A stretch of 64,000 nucleotides of DNA, from NCBI GenBank assembly GCA_030248215.1, contig JASANG010000796.1, forward strand, positions 171,943-235,942. Direction: 5' to 3'. Below, piece after piece: positions 22,641-34,073 of the stretch (the stretch's first letter is position 1; every line of letters begins with the position of its first letter). Source of the DNA: Enoplolaimus lenunculus (lineage: Eukaryota > Nematoda > Enoplea > Enoplida > Thoracostomopsidae). Made by a program: the position numbers and the translations under genes. The notes beneath the pieces were generated by a model. That model was not told the DNA's origin, made no database searches, and saw only the letters and a list, made by a program, of their open reading frames with translations.

Positions 22641-25600
22641 ATGACCGTACACGACCTGTACGTGGATTTTTCGGGCCGAGTTGGAGCTGAAGGATTCCAC
22701 GATATACACAGACATCGGCGAAACATCGGCTGCCGGATATTTTGGATCGTTTTGGTGATATTTTCATGGCTTTTGGCAGTGTTTCAATGCTACTTGTACG
22801 TCAAACAGTTTTTGGCGTATGAAAAAGACACCGTGCTGGAGCTTGAGTTTTCGCCAAAACTTCAATTTCCCGTAGTGACGCTGTGTAATTTAAATCCAAT
22901 CCGAAATTCGCGATCAGCGGTGTTGATGGACGGATTTCGGCCCGCTGATAAGGACCGGTTGTCGAAAGCGTTGACGCAAGACGTAAGAATGGGAGCCGCC
23001 GGTTGTAGGGGTGGATCTCTAAGATCAGGCAAGAAGCTTGCAACAGTTTTTGCAGCGCAAATCGGTTTAAATTAGTGTTTGAGTGAAACAAATAAATGTT
23101 CTTAAATAATGTGATTACGCATTAAGCTTAAGCAAAGCTATAAGAATAATATGACGTTTGCCAGGATCCTAATATTCGGGACTTCAACTGGGCGCTTGAG
23201 GTTTAAGTTTGACAGATTTTATATATGCGAAACGTCCAGCAGTGTGTACTTCAGACGAGGCAAAGTTTACATGAATATATCACAACTTTAATTGAAGTTC
23301 AATTTACTCTTCAGCGATTTTAAACTTTCACGAGTGAAGATTTGAGATAAAATCGTACGGACATCATTAATACGACTAAAATTGCAAAAATAAATTTTAC
23401 AGTTTTGAACGCAGTGTTACATTAAATATTTGCAGTTTCGATACTTCTATAATCACAATCTTAAATCATGGCTAACTATTGCGCCGCCCGCTTGTATCTT
23501 GGTCACAATTACAGCTTGAAAAAAACAACGGTTTGTGTAAAATGTGGTAGCGTGAATCGTGTTCAAAGGCGATTTTGCTTGACCATATAACGCAAAACAA
23601 ATTGCACCGGGTAAAAATGGAGAATACGGGTTTTTTTACGCTTTTCATTGGCTGACTTCGCAGAGATAAGTGTAACCGTTGCCTACATTCTCAAATGTAT
23701 ATAGCACCTATCACCAATGATACCTCTTCTTGTAACTTCCGAACACCTGAAAATTGCGGTTCAAAATTCAGTACATTCTTCACATTTGGTTTGCCCAAAT
23801 ATGTGCCGATTTTGAGGTTTTGGTTCGCAAGAGTTTGTCCGTTTGAAAAGCTATCGCTAACTGGTGATAGATGCTATACGGATTAGAAAAAAGGATCCTG
23901 GTCACAGTATATGAGGTTTTCAGATTGACTACTCCGCCAAAAACGGATCGAGCCAGCAACACAAAAGCGACTGGCAAACGACCAAAAATAGCCAACAGGG
24001 GCACTCTGCAGAACAGCATGAATATGACGAATTTGCACGGTCGTACAGTACACAAACTGAAGAACAACAAATTCGCAACGATTTCTACTATAATTTGTAT
24101 CTCGCTCAGTATCACGAGAAAATGAACGCTGGACACCAGATTGAAGATATGCTGATTGAATGCGTCTGGCAAAAAGCGCAATGTTTTCCTGAGTATGTTT
24201 GAATTGTAATGGTTTTTCGAACCCGTTTGAGCAGATTAATCGGAGGATGTGAAATTGGGTAGCGGGATATGAGTCCAGGGGCGTATACACAGGAAGGCCA
24301 AGGTAAACAACAGGAACGGAACAGCTGTATAACCATATTCTTAAGCCCAAGCGTTAGCCTAATAAATTAAGCTTATAATTTAAATTTAGTTAGTCAGTTC
24401 AGTCGTTTAAGTTTTACTTATGGTAATATTAAAGTTTAGCTATGCTATCATTTAAGTTTAAGTTTTTAGAGAGCATAAGACTGTTACAAATAGTTTACTT
24501 GTAGCTGCTAATAAGGAGTTTATTACAATTATTTTGCATAAAAAAGTTAATTTTAAGAAATTTCACAACATGGTTTCATCCTACGTACGGCAATTGTTAT
24601 TCGTTCAATTCTGGCAGGCTTGATGACGACGAGGTGAAAAATAACGTTCCACGCAGCATACAGAACACAACAATTGCGGGTCCTGATTACGGTATGCAAA
24701 AACGATCCACAGGATATTGGGATAGCAAATTTTCTATCTCTTCGAGTTAACCTGGAAAAAGAACGAAGTTGGTTAAGCGACATGGAATTAAACATTAATA
24801 GAATATAAATGTGACACTTTTAGTATTATATTTGTAACATTCGTAGAACATAATTTTTAGAAAGTAGTTTCATTGCGAACCTATAAAATAAAACAACTTT
24901 ACAGCCAGTTTACCTGTTTACAGGCATGCGGAAAAACAGGGTATTTATGGTGTCATTCGTCACTTTTATACCTCCGAAATTAAAATTTCGTGTTGGAATT
25001 TAAACTCATTTTATTATTGCAACAGCTTCTCGCTCGCGTTGTTCGCCAATTTTTAAACGACTGTGCCCGACGTTTGACTCCTGGTTGCATACCAAAAATA
25101 GGAATTATCAAAATTGATGACCCCTTCTCGGTTTGAGGATAGCTGTTAACCTTTTGTTTGAAACCATTGGTGAACAACAGTTCCCAAGCTCATGCCTTTT
25201 TGTGTATATTTCTCTAGATATGCTAAAGGTTAAAGTTACAGCCGTGAGCTTTAAGCAATATTCACACGTGCAAGTTATTGCAGCGGGAACTCGCAGCTGC
25301 AACTCGCTCGAGTAACTTGCAGCTGTGATTGAATTTTTGAACAAAACTAACGACTGCAAGTTTAGCAGTAAGAAACCTTCACCTGTCATAAAGGCTTTAC
25401 TTCAGATTTCTTAATTTGAAAACGGTTTGAAATGCCACAACTTCAGTAAAAGTAGTCCAATCATCATCAACGCCAAATTTCATGAATTATTGGCAGCTGC
25501 AAAAACTTCAAAACTGTTTTTTTGCATGAGCAAGTTTTTGCTGCGAAACCTGGAACCGTTTGAATAGAGCTTTAGTTAAACATTTGCAGGTCTACTTCTA

Positions 25601-28600
25601 ATGCTTGCTACTCAAAACGAAGAATATATACCCATGATTACTTCCGCGTCTGGTATCAAACTGGTAGTTCATTCCCAGGATGATGTGCCTTACCCAGAGG
25701 ACACCGGACTTGCTGCTTCCGTTGGATTTTCAACTTCTTTTTCCATCAAACTGGTAAAGAAATGATATATAAAATGTAAATTACCAAATTGCTGACTATG
25801 TTTATACAAAATGAATAGTTTTTACAAAAAATCAGTTTGGTTAGGAGCGTGCTGATTTTCGATTTTTTGATGTCATCGGTATTTTTGTTTTAATAAGCTT
25901 TACTGTAACCGGGATAAGTTTAATTTCGTATGCCATTTCACAATGTTTACCTTGTTTAAGATTTTGGCCCATGTAAAAATCACAGGCGGAACGTTTTTCT
26001 GTGGGACTAGAAAAGAATATAGCTTAAGCCTTAGACTATTTTTTACGTTTCTTATTCTTATAGGCTTAGGCTTAGGAATATGCTTATTCTTACGCTTAGG
26101 CTTAGGCTTACGAATATTCTTAGAATACTGTTCAGCCTCTGTTCTTTACATTTGCCAAGATCTTTCCAAAACTCTACTCAAACTATAGCCGACAAAAACG
26201 CAAGGAATCGTTTTAGAAGGAGAATCGAAACCGATTTCCACTACAGTTACAAACAAGATTATATAACTTCAAAATATTATGGTATAATACAAAAATTGCA
26301 TCTGGCTTTTCGCTCTCGCTGGGTTCGTCGAGTAACTCTGATTTAAATGCCGAATATTTTAGCAAAAAGTATCACGTCTCGATATGCCTTATAACCAGTA
26401 CGGGTGTCGAACTGAATTACCTGATACGATGAAAAGTGTCAGTGAAGCAATGTGGCAAGGTGCCAATTATAACAAACAAACTTGTCTCCGCGTTCAGTAT
26501 CAGCAATGGTTACAGGACAATTGTTCATGCATCGATCCAACTGTATACTATGAACCGAATCATACACCGTGTAATATTGCGAATCGAACTGTTGGTGCGT
26601 TTACATAACAATTACATGTTATAGGGCCCATGTAACGATCAAAGTCAGAACGTTTTTTGTGCTGTAATGCAATAGAGTAAGCTTAAGCTTTAGACTTATT
26701 TTTTGCTTGGGCTTAGGGTTGTTATTCTTAATAGATATAAGCTCATTCTTACGCTTAGGTTTAGGCTTAGGCTTAGTGTTAGGTACGTGTTTATACTACT
26801 GTTACGGCACTGTGCCATACATTGGCCTTAAAGTTTTTATAGTTTCTCTATAAATTTCCTTGGCCCCCCTCCCCGTAGTAGTAACAATTCGTGGTTGCGA
26901 GCCTGGAAATCGATATGAGCACGACTAAGGGGGCTTGCACGCGTATGAGGGCGATTGAGGTACGTACGTTTGCTCATTTTTGTAAGCAAGGCCGATATCT
27001 GTTTGCGCCTTCCGTGCCGCACCCAACGTTTTAGTTCCGAAACAAGTTTTTGGCCAGCAGGAACGGTTTGGTTTATGTTACCTTTGGTGAAAAAATAAAC
27101 AGGTTCACAATACATTGAAAACCAACTAAAGAAGAATGTTCTGATGCCTACTTGACCCAATGCGGTAGTCGTGGTCACATCAGATATAACAGTTGTAACC
27201 TTAATTTAGTCTAAGGCTAAACACAACAAACAAGCAAGCAAACACGCAAACAAACATACAAACAAACAAACAAACAAACAGGTGTGTTCTAAACGTTAAG
27301 GCTCACAAAGTTTTCTGGTACAGCAGTGACCGGAATCAAAGTGGGACTGATATTTATTTGGCTTCTCCAGACGGTACCCCACTGATATTCGGTTACGGAC
27401 TGTTATTTATTTTTAATCCAAGCTCCGCCACCCTTCGTTACCGATATATATCCAGTACTGTAATTATCTGTTGAATTAAACAATTATTTGTCTTGTATCA
27501 GAAGCTTGAGCGATAATGCAAGGATATACTTAGGAATGTACTTTCAAAACTTAAGTATGCTTTAAAGTTTCGAACTCAGCAGTATTTGGTGCTGAGTCAT
27601 TAAAAATGCACTACAAATTGGGATAATTGACATTTATGGACTCTAAATAGGGTTTAGGGACTGTATCCGCGCTTACGTCTCTTATTATAGGGATACGGAA
27701 TCTTATTGCTTGGGACTCAAAATGGAGATCTCCTCTCTAATTATCATTCTCTTGTTTGGGTCACTACAGTATTTGTGGTTTGTTTAGAGCTGTGTAAAAT
27801 GCGGGTGTTCAACAAATTAAAAGGCGACACCGCTCCTCAACATACGTCATTATGCCCACCAGCGTGCAAGTAAGGCATTTTGTTGCGAATGTTTCAGCTC
27901 TAAGAATTGGTATGTATCAATATTTTAATGCCGTCGGCATACACGTTTTTCCCTAACTTACATTAATATATAATGTTATAAATTTAGCCATGATATTATA
28001 ATGCACATATTTAAAAATAAACTCACACGCTATCGTGCAGCAAATCAAATTCGCAAACATTGAAGCTAAAATTCCAACAAAAGCTAAAACAATAGTATGA
28101 TTTGAAATAAAAATATCACCTTGGCAGTTTTCTGCAGTCTACTATTCACGCAGTGTGCCATTCTAGTCAGCAACAACTGCATCGATACTTGTTCACCGCC
28201 CACGTTTGGAAATTTTCAAATTTTTGCCTAATGTAGGCTTTTTTAGTATTATAGGCTTATGCTTAAGCTTGTGGAAGGAAATGTGCACCAGCCCCTTGAT
28301 TATTGATATAAGCGGTTGTAACTGTTACCTCGAAAATTTTTGAAACGTTTGGAACAAAATGTGGTAATTCGCTTGAATTCAAACTTAAACGTTTTCAGCG
28401 AAAACAATTTTGCCGTTGGGACAAGCACTGTAATGTGGCCCACGGATAAATATATTGTAAGTTTTGTATGAAAATGTCAGTTTACTTAATTCTGTCTTCC
28501 TTCCACAATTAATTTTTTTAAGAATATTCCACCGATGTTAAGTGTAAATACATGGGTTTTTTAACAGATATATTTGAATTTGGTAGATTGAGTATAGGAG

Positions 28601-30868
28601 CATTTTTAATTTTTATCAAATTTTTAAATGTTTGTTTTCGTTTATCACTACAATTGCATTTGACCTACAATTTCATGCGTCTGGCAAGGACCTACAGAAG
28701 CAAGTTCAATACTAAGCCAATAGATTTAAATTTTGTTTTGAATTTAAACTACTCGTTTCGGCTTCTCGTTTTAAAGCAGTTTTAAGTTTAGGCTAAGCCA
28801 ACGCATTTTTCCATTCACAATTGAACTTAGTTTTCACTGGGAATATTGGGCAAACATGCAAAAATGAGTTACTAATGTTTTAAGCTGTAAAAGGGGGTTG
28901 TTATAAAGAGAAAGGTCCCGGATCCAAAAGAGTTCTAAAAGCTTTTGATCCGTTGCTTTTATAAGTCCTCCCCAGTTTCATCAGTTATCTCTAGTAATTA
29001 TCCACTGTAGGTCAAACAATGCAACAATAATGCTGTTTAAGGTCACCCGCATTACAGGCCAAATGCATGTGTGCCCTGTTGACTGCAGTTTATCATGATG
29101 AGCCATGCGAATTAAAAACATTGGCATAAAATTTGCAGTTTGAATACAGCCGTTTTAGCCAATTAGAACACGACTGTAACAGTAGTATAAGCATATTCTT
29201 AATTCTAAGCCTAAGCGTAAGCCAAAGCAAAAAAATTACTGTAAAGGTTGCGCTTACTCTATACTATTCCCACCGAAAATCGTTCCGCCCCTGATCTTTG
29301 CTTGGACCACCATTTTTTGAGTTTTTTATCTCCAACTTTCCATTTAACTTTCAGTGTAAATACTTGATTGCATGATGTTTCCATGTTAATAATTAATAGG
29401 GTCATTTGCATACTAGTTTCATGATGCTGTTGTAAACTTTCAGGGTTTCCTAAATCACTCTTACTCCGGTCGAAGCGAACATTTGGCTAAAATTTTCCAA
29501 AGTTCAACAACTCGAAGCGCATTGTATGCGGTGAGGTAAAAAGTGTTTAAAATGTATTTGATTCCATTTATTGACAATGTAGGCAAATATCGAATAATAA
29601 CGAGGCGTTATTTTACTGCTTCAGGTCATAAATCATTTTAAAGATACAAGTTTGAATTTTAGGCAAGACGTTATGCTTATACAAGTGTTCTATGATACAT
29701 TGAAGTACACTACAGTGAATGAAAATGTCGCCTATCCAGTAAGTTAGTTTTCTGTTTTAAAAAGTGTGACACAAACAAAAAGTAACATTGCAAACTTTAA
29801 TTTTATATTGTAATTCGTTTTAAAATAAGTAAGAAAAATGTTTTTCGTTCAACAGATATTTTGCTCAGTAGCCATTTTTGCCGAAAAAGGTTTGCTGGCT
29901 GCCAGTTATAAAAAAACAAAGATTAGGAATTATTTTTCGTGTAAATTTGCTGTATAGTTGAAAGAGTAGTGTACCTTGTTTATTAAATGTTTTCAGGTTA
30001 ATAATCATTTTACAAGGCACAGCTAGGGTTTTACAAACGGTGTTATGGGTTCTGTGAATATTTCGACGAATTTTTACCATTTGAAAACGCCCTTAAAATC
30101 GCTTGTATAAAATTCACCTGAAGGCGGTTGTTCCATAAACCGCTCTGGTTGCGTCTGTGATAGATGTTGGTATTGTGATCATAATTCGGTTCTATACCTG
30201 GCTGTTTTACTGGTTGTTGATACTTGCGAGGGATTTGTTTCCGACACAAAAATTTTAAAAAATATTGGCCAATCTACAGAACAAGGTCGTAACAGCAGTG
30301 TAAGGATATTCCAAAGACTAAATCTAAGCTTTAGCACAAAAATGAGCTTATACCTATGCGTAAAATCTAAGCTTTAGCACAAAAATGAGCTTATACCTAT
30401 GCGTAAAATCTAAGCTTTAGCACAAAAATGAGCTTATACCTAAGCGTAAAATCTAAGATTTAGCACAAAAATGAGCTTATACCTAAGCGTAAGGTTAAGC
30501 AAAGACTTAGTCTAAAACTTAAGCTTACTGCCGACGTTGATGTTTACATGGACCAAAATGTTAATAAATTGTAAATTTTGCAGTACTACCAAATGTTGGC
30601 CGATATTGGAGGCGCAGTTGGGCTGTGGGCCGGTGTCAGTATGCTTTCGCTTGTTCAAATTGCTGAATTTCTTTTGGAGCTGGTGCGATACAAGTGTTGT
30701 GGATATACGCCGCCAACTGAGGCAGATGCTGTTCCGAGCAAGCAAATCATTAAAAGTGCTGCATTGAGAAAAGTTGCAGATTTGAACGACCTGAATGGCG
30801 GAACTATACACAGAAGAACAGTTTTTGATGAAGGACCCTATTATAATCGAAATAGCGACTTGCAATAA
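22641..30868 (+). CDS. DEG/ENaC family amiloride-sensitive sodium channel subunit
   Basis: Ten exons with consistent phases: 22641-22982, 23924-24192, 24558-24691, 25590-25753, 26363-26594, 27788-27869, 28399-28456, 29444-29535, 29663-29738, 30584-30868; 577 aa. TM1 is at about residues 32-55 (IFWIVLVIFSWLLAVFQCYL), followed by the family motif FPVVTLCNLNPIRNS. The extracellular domain shows the expected order: GHQIEDMLIECVW, YGNCYSFNSG, IAGPDYGLLLML, PYPEDTG, the cysteine-rich part (YGCRTE, NKQTCLRVQYQQ, NCSCIDP, HTPCN, SLCPPACK) and a WP motif. TM2 is at about 492-517 (GLWAGVSMLSLVQIAEFLLE) with the selectivity filter Gly-Val-Ser at 500-502. Short cytosolic tail of about 55 residues. The N-terminal His-Gly gating motif reads Glu17-Gly18, so the His is replaced. 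Introns contain several MITEs. It should act as a trimeric plasma-membrane cation channel; stimulus unknown. Confidence 0.93.
23697..23882. mobile_element. MITE with TATAGCACCTATCACC ends
   Basis: Left end TATAGCACCTATCACCAATG and right end GGTGATAGATGCTATACGG are inverted. It ends about 40 bases before the second exon of the DEG/ENaC gene. Related segments: 20260-20385, 18234-18265 (short) and 34737-34935. Confidence 0.6.
25252..25420. mobile_element. Dispersed 'TTGCAGCTGC' repeat, copy 2
   Basis: AGCAATATTCACACGTGCAA then CTCGCAGCTGCAACTCG matches 35265-35340 closely. Extra TTTTTGC and GCAGCTGCAA motifs extend to about 25550. Intron of the DEG/ENaC gene. Confidence 0.55.
25969..26157 (+). 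mobile_element. TTAGGC-core MITE family copy
   Basis: Starts GGCCCATGTAAAAATCACAG, then GGCGGAACGTTTTTC, two TTAGGC runs (26066-26076, 26098-26110) and ends CTGTTCTTTACATTTGCC. Lies in the intron between exons 4 and 5 of the DEG/ENaC gene. Confidence 0.75.
26621..26828 (+). mobile_element. TTAGGC-core MITE family copy
   Basis: Starts GGGCCCATGTAACGATCA, contains AGAACGTTTTTTGTG and TTAGGTTTAGGCTTAGGCTT, ends CTGTGCCATACATTGGCC. Directly follows exon 5 of the DEG/ENaC gene by about 27 bases. Confidence 0.7.
27219..27282. repeat. (ACAA)n microsatellite
   Basis: About fifteen CAAA/CAAG-type tetranucleotides, imperfect at the left, perfect from 27248. Confidence 0.9.
27315..27775 (+). repeat. 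Dispersed repeat 'CTCCAGA-GTTATTCGGTTAC' family, copy 2
   Basis: Aligns with 6925-7380 over its length: GGGACTGATATTTATTTGGC, ATTCGGTTACGGACTGTTAT, AGCTTGAGCGATAAT, AGGGTTTAGGGACT. It ends about a dozen bases before exon 6 of the DEG/ENaC gene at 27788, so the repeat may have shaped that intron's 3' end. Confidence 0.75.
29163..29310 (-). mobile_element. TTAGGC-core MITE family copy
   Basis: Reverse copy: GACTGTAACAGTAGTATAAG at the left, CTAAGCCTAAGCGTAAGCC in the core, and AATCGTTCCGCCCCTGATC then TTTGCTTGGACCA at the right. In an intron of the DEG/ENaC gene. Confidence 0.7.
30283..30558 (-). mobile_element. TTAGGC-core MITE copy expanded by a 43-bp tandem repeat
   Basis: The ends (GGTCGTAACAGCAGTGTAAG and GATGTTTACATGGACC) match the family. 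The core carries about four copies of a 43-bp unit starting AATCTAAGCTTTAGCACAAA, at 30321, 30364, 30407 and 30450. The element finishes about 26 bases before the last exon of the DEG/ENaC gene. Confidence 0.75.
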
Positions 30869-31264
30869 CACCATGGTCAGGCCGGTAGCCAGCTTAACAT
30901 GCTAATAGGGCCAAAATAGTTTTCGAAGACATATATGGTTGATTTTACCAAACTTTTAAGCGGGAAAAACTTTTCCGAGGGGTACGACATTTTTCCAGGG
31001 GGACGGTACGCCTCGCGAGATGATTGTGCCAATCACCGAAGCTTCTATAGATTTATCGAGACCTCCATGAAATTTTCTTAGGCCCCTTACGGTTCAACGA
31101 AGCGTGTGATAGTTACCGATACCTTTCACGATATAAAATAATCCAATGCTTAAATTGAGTTCATAATATTTGCATATATACTCTTTTAGATTCGATTCTA
31201 GCGTGTCCAAATGTATTAAAATGATTGGTATATGGTCCAAATTTTTATCCGAAATCAGTAAAAG

Positions 31265-31594
31265 CAAGAGTGAATGATGGCTCTTTATAACAAGGGGTGT
31301 GCAACTGGGAACATTCTGTGTATTAAAGAATGCACACGGCGCGCGTTGCGTTTTTGGCCTACACCCCCTTGTTTAGGGGGGTCTTTACGCAGTTTTATAT
31401 CGTAGTAAAGGAGGAAATTGTAACCCCCCTTGTTTTAGGGGGGTAGGTGTACTGAAGCATACTGTTAATCTCGTGCTTAACCCCCCTGATTGAGGGGGAT
31501 CGTACAAAAATGCAACGCCTGCTGGTACATTCTTTAATACACAGAATGTACCCAGTTGCACACTCTTGTTATAAAGAGTGATCATACACTCTTG
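31265..31594. mobile_element. MITE, 330 bp, with GTAAAAG target duplication
   Basis: Inverted ends of about 65 bp: CAAGAGTGAATGATGGCTCT and, at the right, AGAGTGATCATACACTCTTG; both contain TGTGCAACTGGG(A/T)ACATTCTGTG. GTAAAAG flanks both sides exactly (31258-31264 and 31595-31601). The inner part has CCCCCTTGTTTAGGGGGG hairpins and GTTGCGTTTTT motifs. Fragments of the family are at 14085, 32465 and 36460. Confidence 0.88.
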
Positions 31595-32189
31595 GTAAAA
31601 GTGACGAGGGTGTCTAAACGTTTCGTTGAATCAGTCACAGTGCGACCCCCTACAGAGAAGTGACGACCCTGTGGAAGTACAGGTATAGTTTTGCTAACTT
31701 CAACACAGAATCCATGTATTTTTAGCAGTTTTACGGTATCTTTATGACCAGTATACAATATTATATTTTATTACATTTTGTGTCCAATGCCGGAAGTATT
31801 ATTTACATGGCTGAAATCGAGCCAAAATATTAATGGCTCGCAACAGAATTAATATAAAATCGCAAAAAATGGAGACGGCTGCAGTTAAATTACAACGCGA
31901 TAGTTGAGCTGAGACATTGATAATTTTAAGCCTATAACCTTACTAGCAATAGACCAAAATGTACGGTTTAAACTTAATTCCATGACTGAGTGCTATGGAT
32001 TTAACGGTAGTAAGTTTTGAATTTAGAAACTTTAAGGATATGATTCCAGCTATAGCATATTTTACTCGTGTCTTCTGCTTTAACCACTTTTCACATAACT
32101 TTAGGGCATTATGTATACAAATTAATACACAATGTAACGCATTTAACAATTATACTACGTACTACGATTTTCAGCAGTGCAAAATTTTC

Positions 32190-32300
32190 ACAAGACTTGA
32201 CACCCTTTCCTACTTGAGCATCAAGCTCCTATATTGCTGAGCGGTAAATGGTAAACATCACCAAACCGTAAGGGTGCAATTCGAATCCAGGCTTGAAATT
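32190..32300 (+). mobile_element. tRNA-derived SINE-like copy
   Basis: GCTCCTATATTGCTGAGCGG (32226) and the B box GGTGCAATTCGAATCC (32275-32290) parallel the copy at 8030-8145, including the upstream CACAAGACTTGA and AAGCTCCTATA. The cloverleaf is degenerate. Confidence 0.5.
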
Positions 32301-32464
32301 AGTTTCAATTATAGTCTTTAAGTACTTGCGTTCTGATAGTACATATTATTTTGTATTTTTGTCTCTTCACAGTTCTCAAATGTGTATTATATAGTTGCGG
32401 AAAATAAACATTAATATAAGCATTTGAAAATTTTGCAAATTTAGAAAACGTGGAAAATGGAATT

Positions 32465-32600
32465 AATATAGAACAAGAGTCGATGATGGCTACTTCAACC
32501 AGAGTATGCAACTGGATACATTTTGTGTAGAAAAGAATGTAATCCGGCACAAGTTGCGTTTTTGCATTACCTCCTTTTATTTAGAGTGGAGTACAACCGC
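32465..32600 (+). mobile_element. Left half of the 31265-31594 MITE family
   Basis: ACAAGAGTCGATGATGGCTA, GTATGCAACTGGATACATT and AAGTTGCGTTTTTGCAT follow the order of the full element. The right half is not found. Confidence 0.6.
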
Positions 32601-33228
32601 TGCGAACCATGGCACTTTTTACGCGGGGTCAAACACAGTTCCCTTATAGTTTAATTTAGGGGTCCATACCTGAGCTAAACCTGCATTATAGTCTATAATA
32701 AAAACTTTAAATCATATCTGAAGTTTAAGTGGAAAGTTTTCGAAACCTCCTGCCTGACACTGGGCGATGATCAAGCTATAAATGGCCGCAAATTTTAATT
32801 TATTCAAACTGGCGGTTGCTGTGAAAAGTAATTTTAATCATTTGAGTTTTACTGCACTAATTTATCAGCTTTCGTGTTTAAAAGGCAATTCTGTAGGTTT
32901 GAAAAGGATATACACGAAATATTTACAAAAACAGCAGCTGTTTAGTAATAGTTTACAACTTTTAAAGCACACAAAAATTGCTGATACAGCAAGGTGAACA
33001 AGATATCAGCTTTCACAAATAGTTTCAGTTGCAATTTATCTTTCGATGTTATTTAATCTCTGCTGATTATTACGTCGGGTCCAAGCATTAAAAGAGTTTG
33101 AATTGCTTTGTACACTCTTCGTGCCGTGTATTCGAGCACAGGAGAGTGTTAGAAAACGGTTACCTATGCCTAAACCTTTGCGCGAGCTTATGCTTAAGCC
33201 TAAGCCAATGTATACGGTTGAGCTAAGG
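32600..33228. other. Intergenic DNA, nothing recognised
   Basis: AT-rich spacer with short ORFs only. A small TTAGGC-like tract lies at 33170-33215 just before the hAT-like element. Confidence 0.35.
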
Positions 33229-33697
33229 GCAGTGGCGGATCCAGGATCTCAAATTGGGGGGGGGGGCAAAATGTTACATGTAATAAATTTTATTTTTGAC
33301 CCACACACAAACCACGAACTATTGCCATAAAATTGACTCCCTTACATTCGTTCAATTGAGATGAATCACAAATAAAACTAACTCATCAACGCAATTTAGG
33401 TATAAACAACAGGGTGGCAACATAAGTTCAAATTTGGTTTCAAACAGGCACAAATTTAAAGGCTCGGATTCGGAAGCCAATTCAGTTTTGAAAAAGCAAA
33501 ATCCAGTCAGCTTCAGCAATATCCGTTTCTGTTTTGGGATGAGTTAAAACTGCCTGCTATTTTCGGAAAATGTTTTAGAATTAGCGGTTACGGACTTCAA
33601 TTTATGTCGTAGAACTGCAATTGAAACTCTATATAATTTTTGTCGAGATGCTGTTGGGGGGCCACGGCCGGGGTGGCCCCCCATGGATCCGCCACTG
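33229..33697. mobile_element. hAT-like MITE, CAGTGGCGGATCC family, 469 bp
   Basis: Ends GCAGTGGCGGATCCA and TGGATCCGCCACTG are inverted. Flanks AGCTAAGG (33221-33228) and AGCTAAGC (33698-33705) form an 8-bp duplication with one change. A run of G follows the left end and a run of C precedes the right end. Partial relatives with GGCGGATCC or AGTGGCTAATCCAGAAATTT occur near 13684, 38811 and 50741. Confidence 0.85.
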
Positions 33698-34073
33698 AGC
33701 TAAGCGTCAACTAAGTATTAACTTTGAATGTGACGGAAATGTACAAGAGTTGTCTGGGTCCACTCTTAAGCTGAGGTAAACGTTTAACATTGATATAACA
33801 TCCAAAAGGTATATAGCGCTGTTTGAGGGATGCTTACAAAATGGTATGTTTGAAATTTAAAATTCATCTGTGTATTATCGATAAAGGTTTTGAGAAGCTC
33901 AAAAATGCAAAAAATGTTAAAATCGAATTATTATGGGCGAACCGCTTGCTTAATGTTCAACAGTGGGTGTCGTTTGATAGATCGAGACGTTTTGCAATTT
34001 CACATTTCCTTTTAGGTTAATATTTTAATATGAACCTGTTATAGATTGCTAAAGAGTTTAAATTCAATCAAAA

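Noticed and set aside
22801-24350. Minus-strand ORFs of 96-155 codons opposite the DEG/ENaC exons
   Set aside because: Shadows of the true plus-strand exons, which have family motifs and matched splice phases.
29530-29531. Donor GCG|GTGAGG for DEG/ENaC exon 8
   Set aside because: It gives phase 0, which does not fit the next exon; the donor five bases later (AG|GTAAAA) gives phase 2 and a continuous family match.
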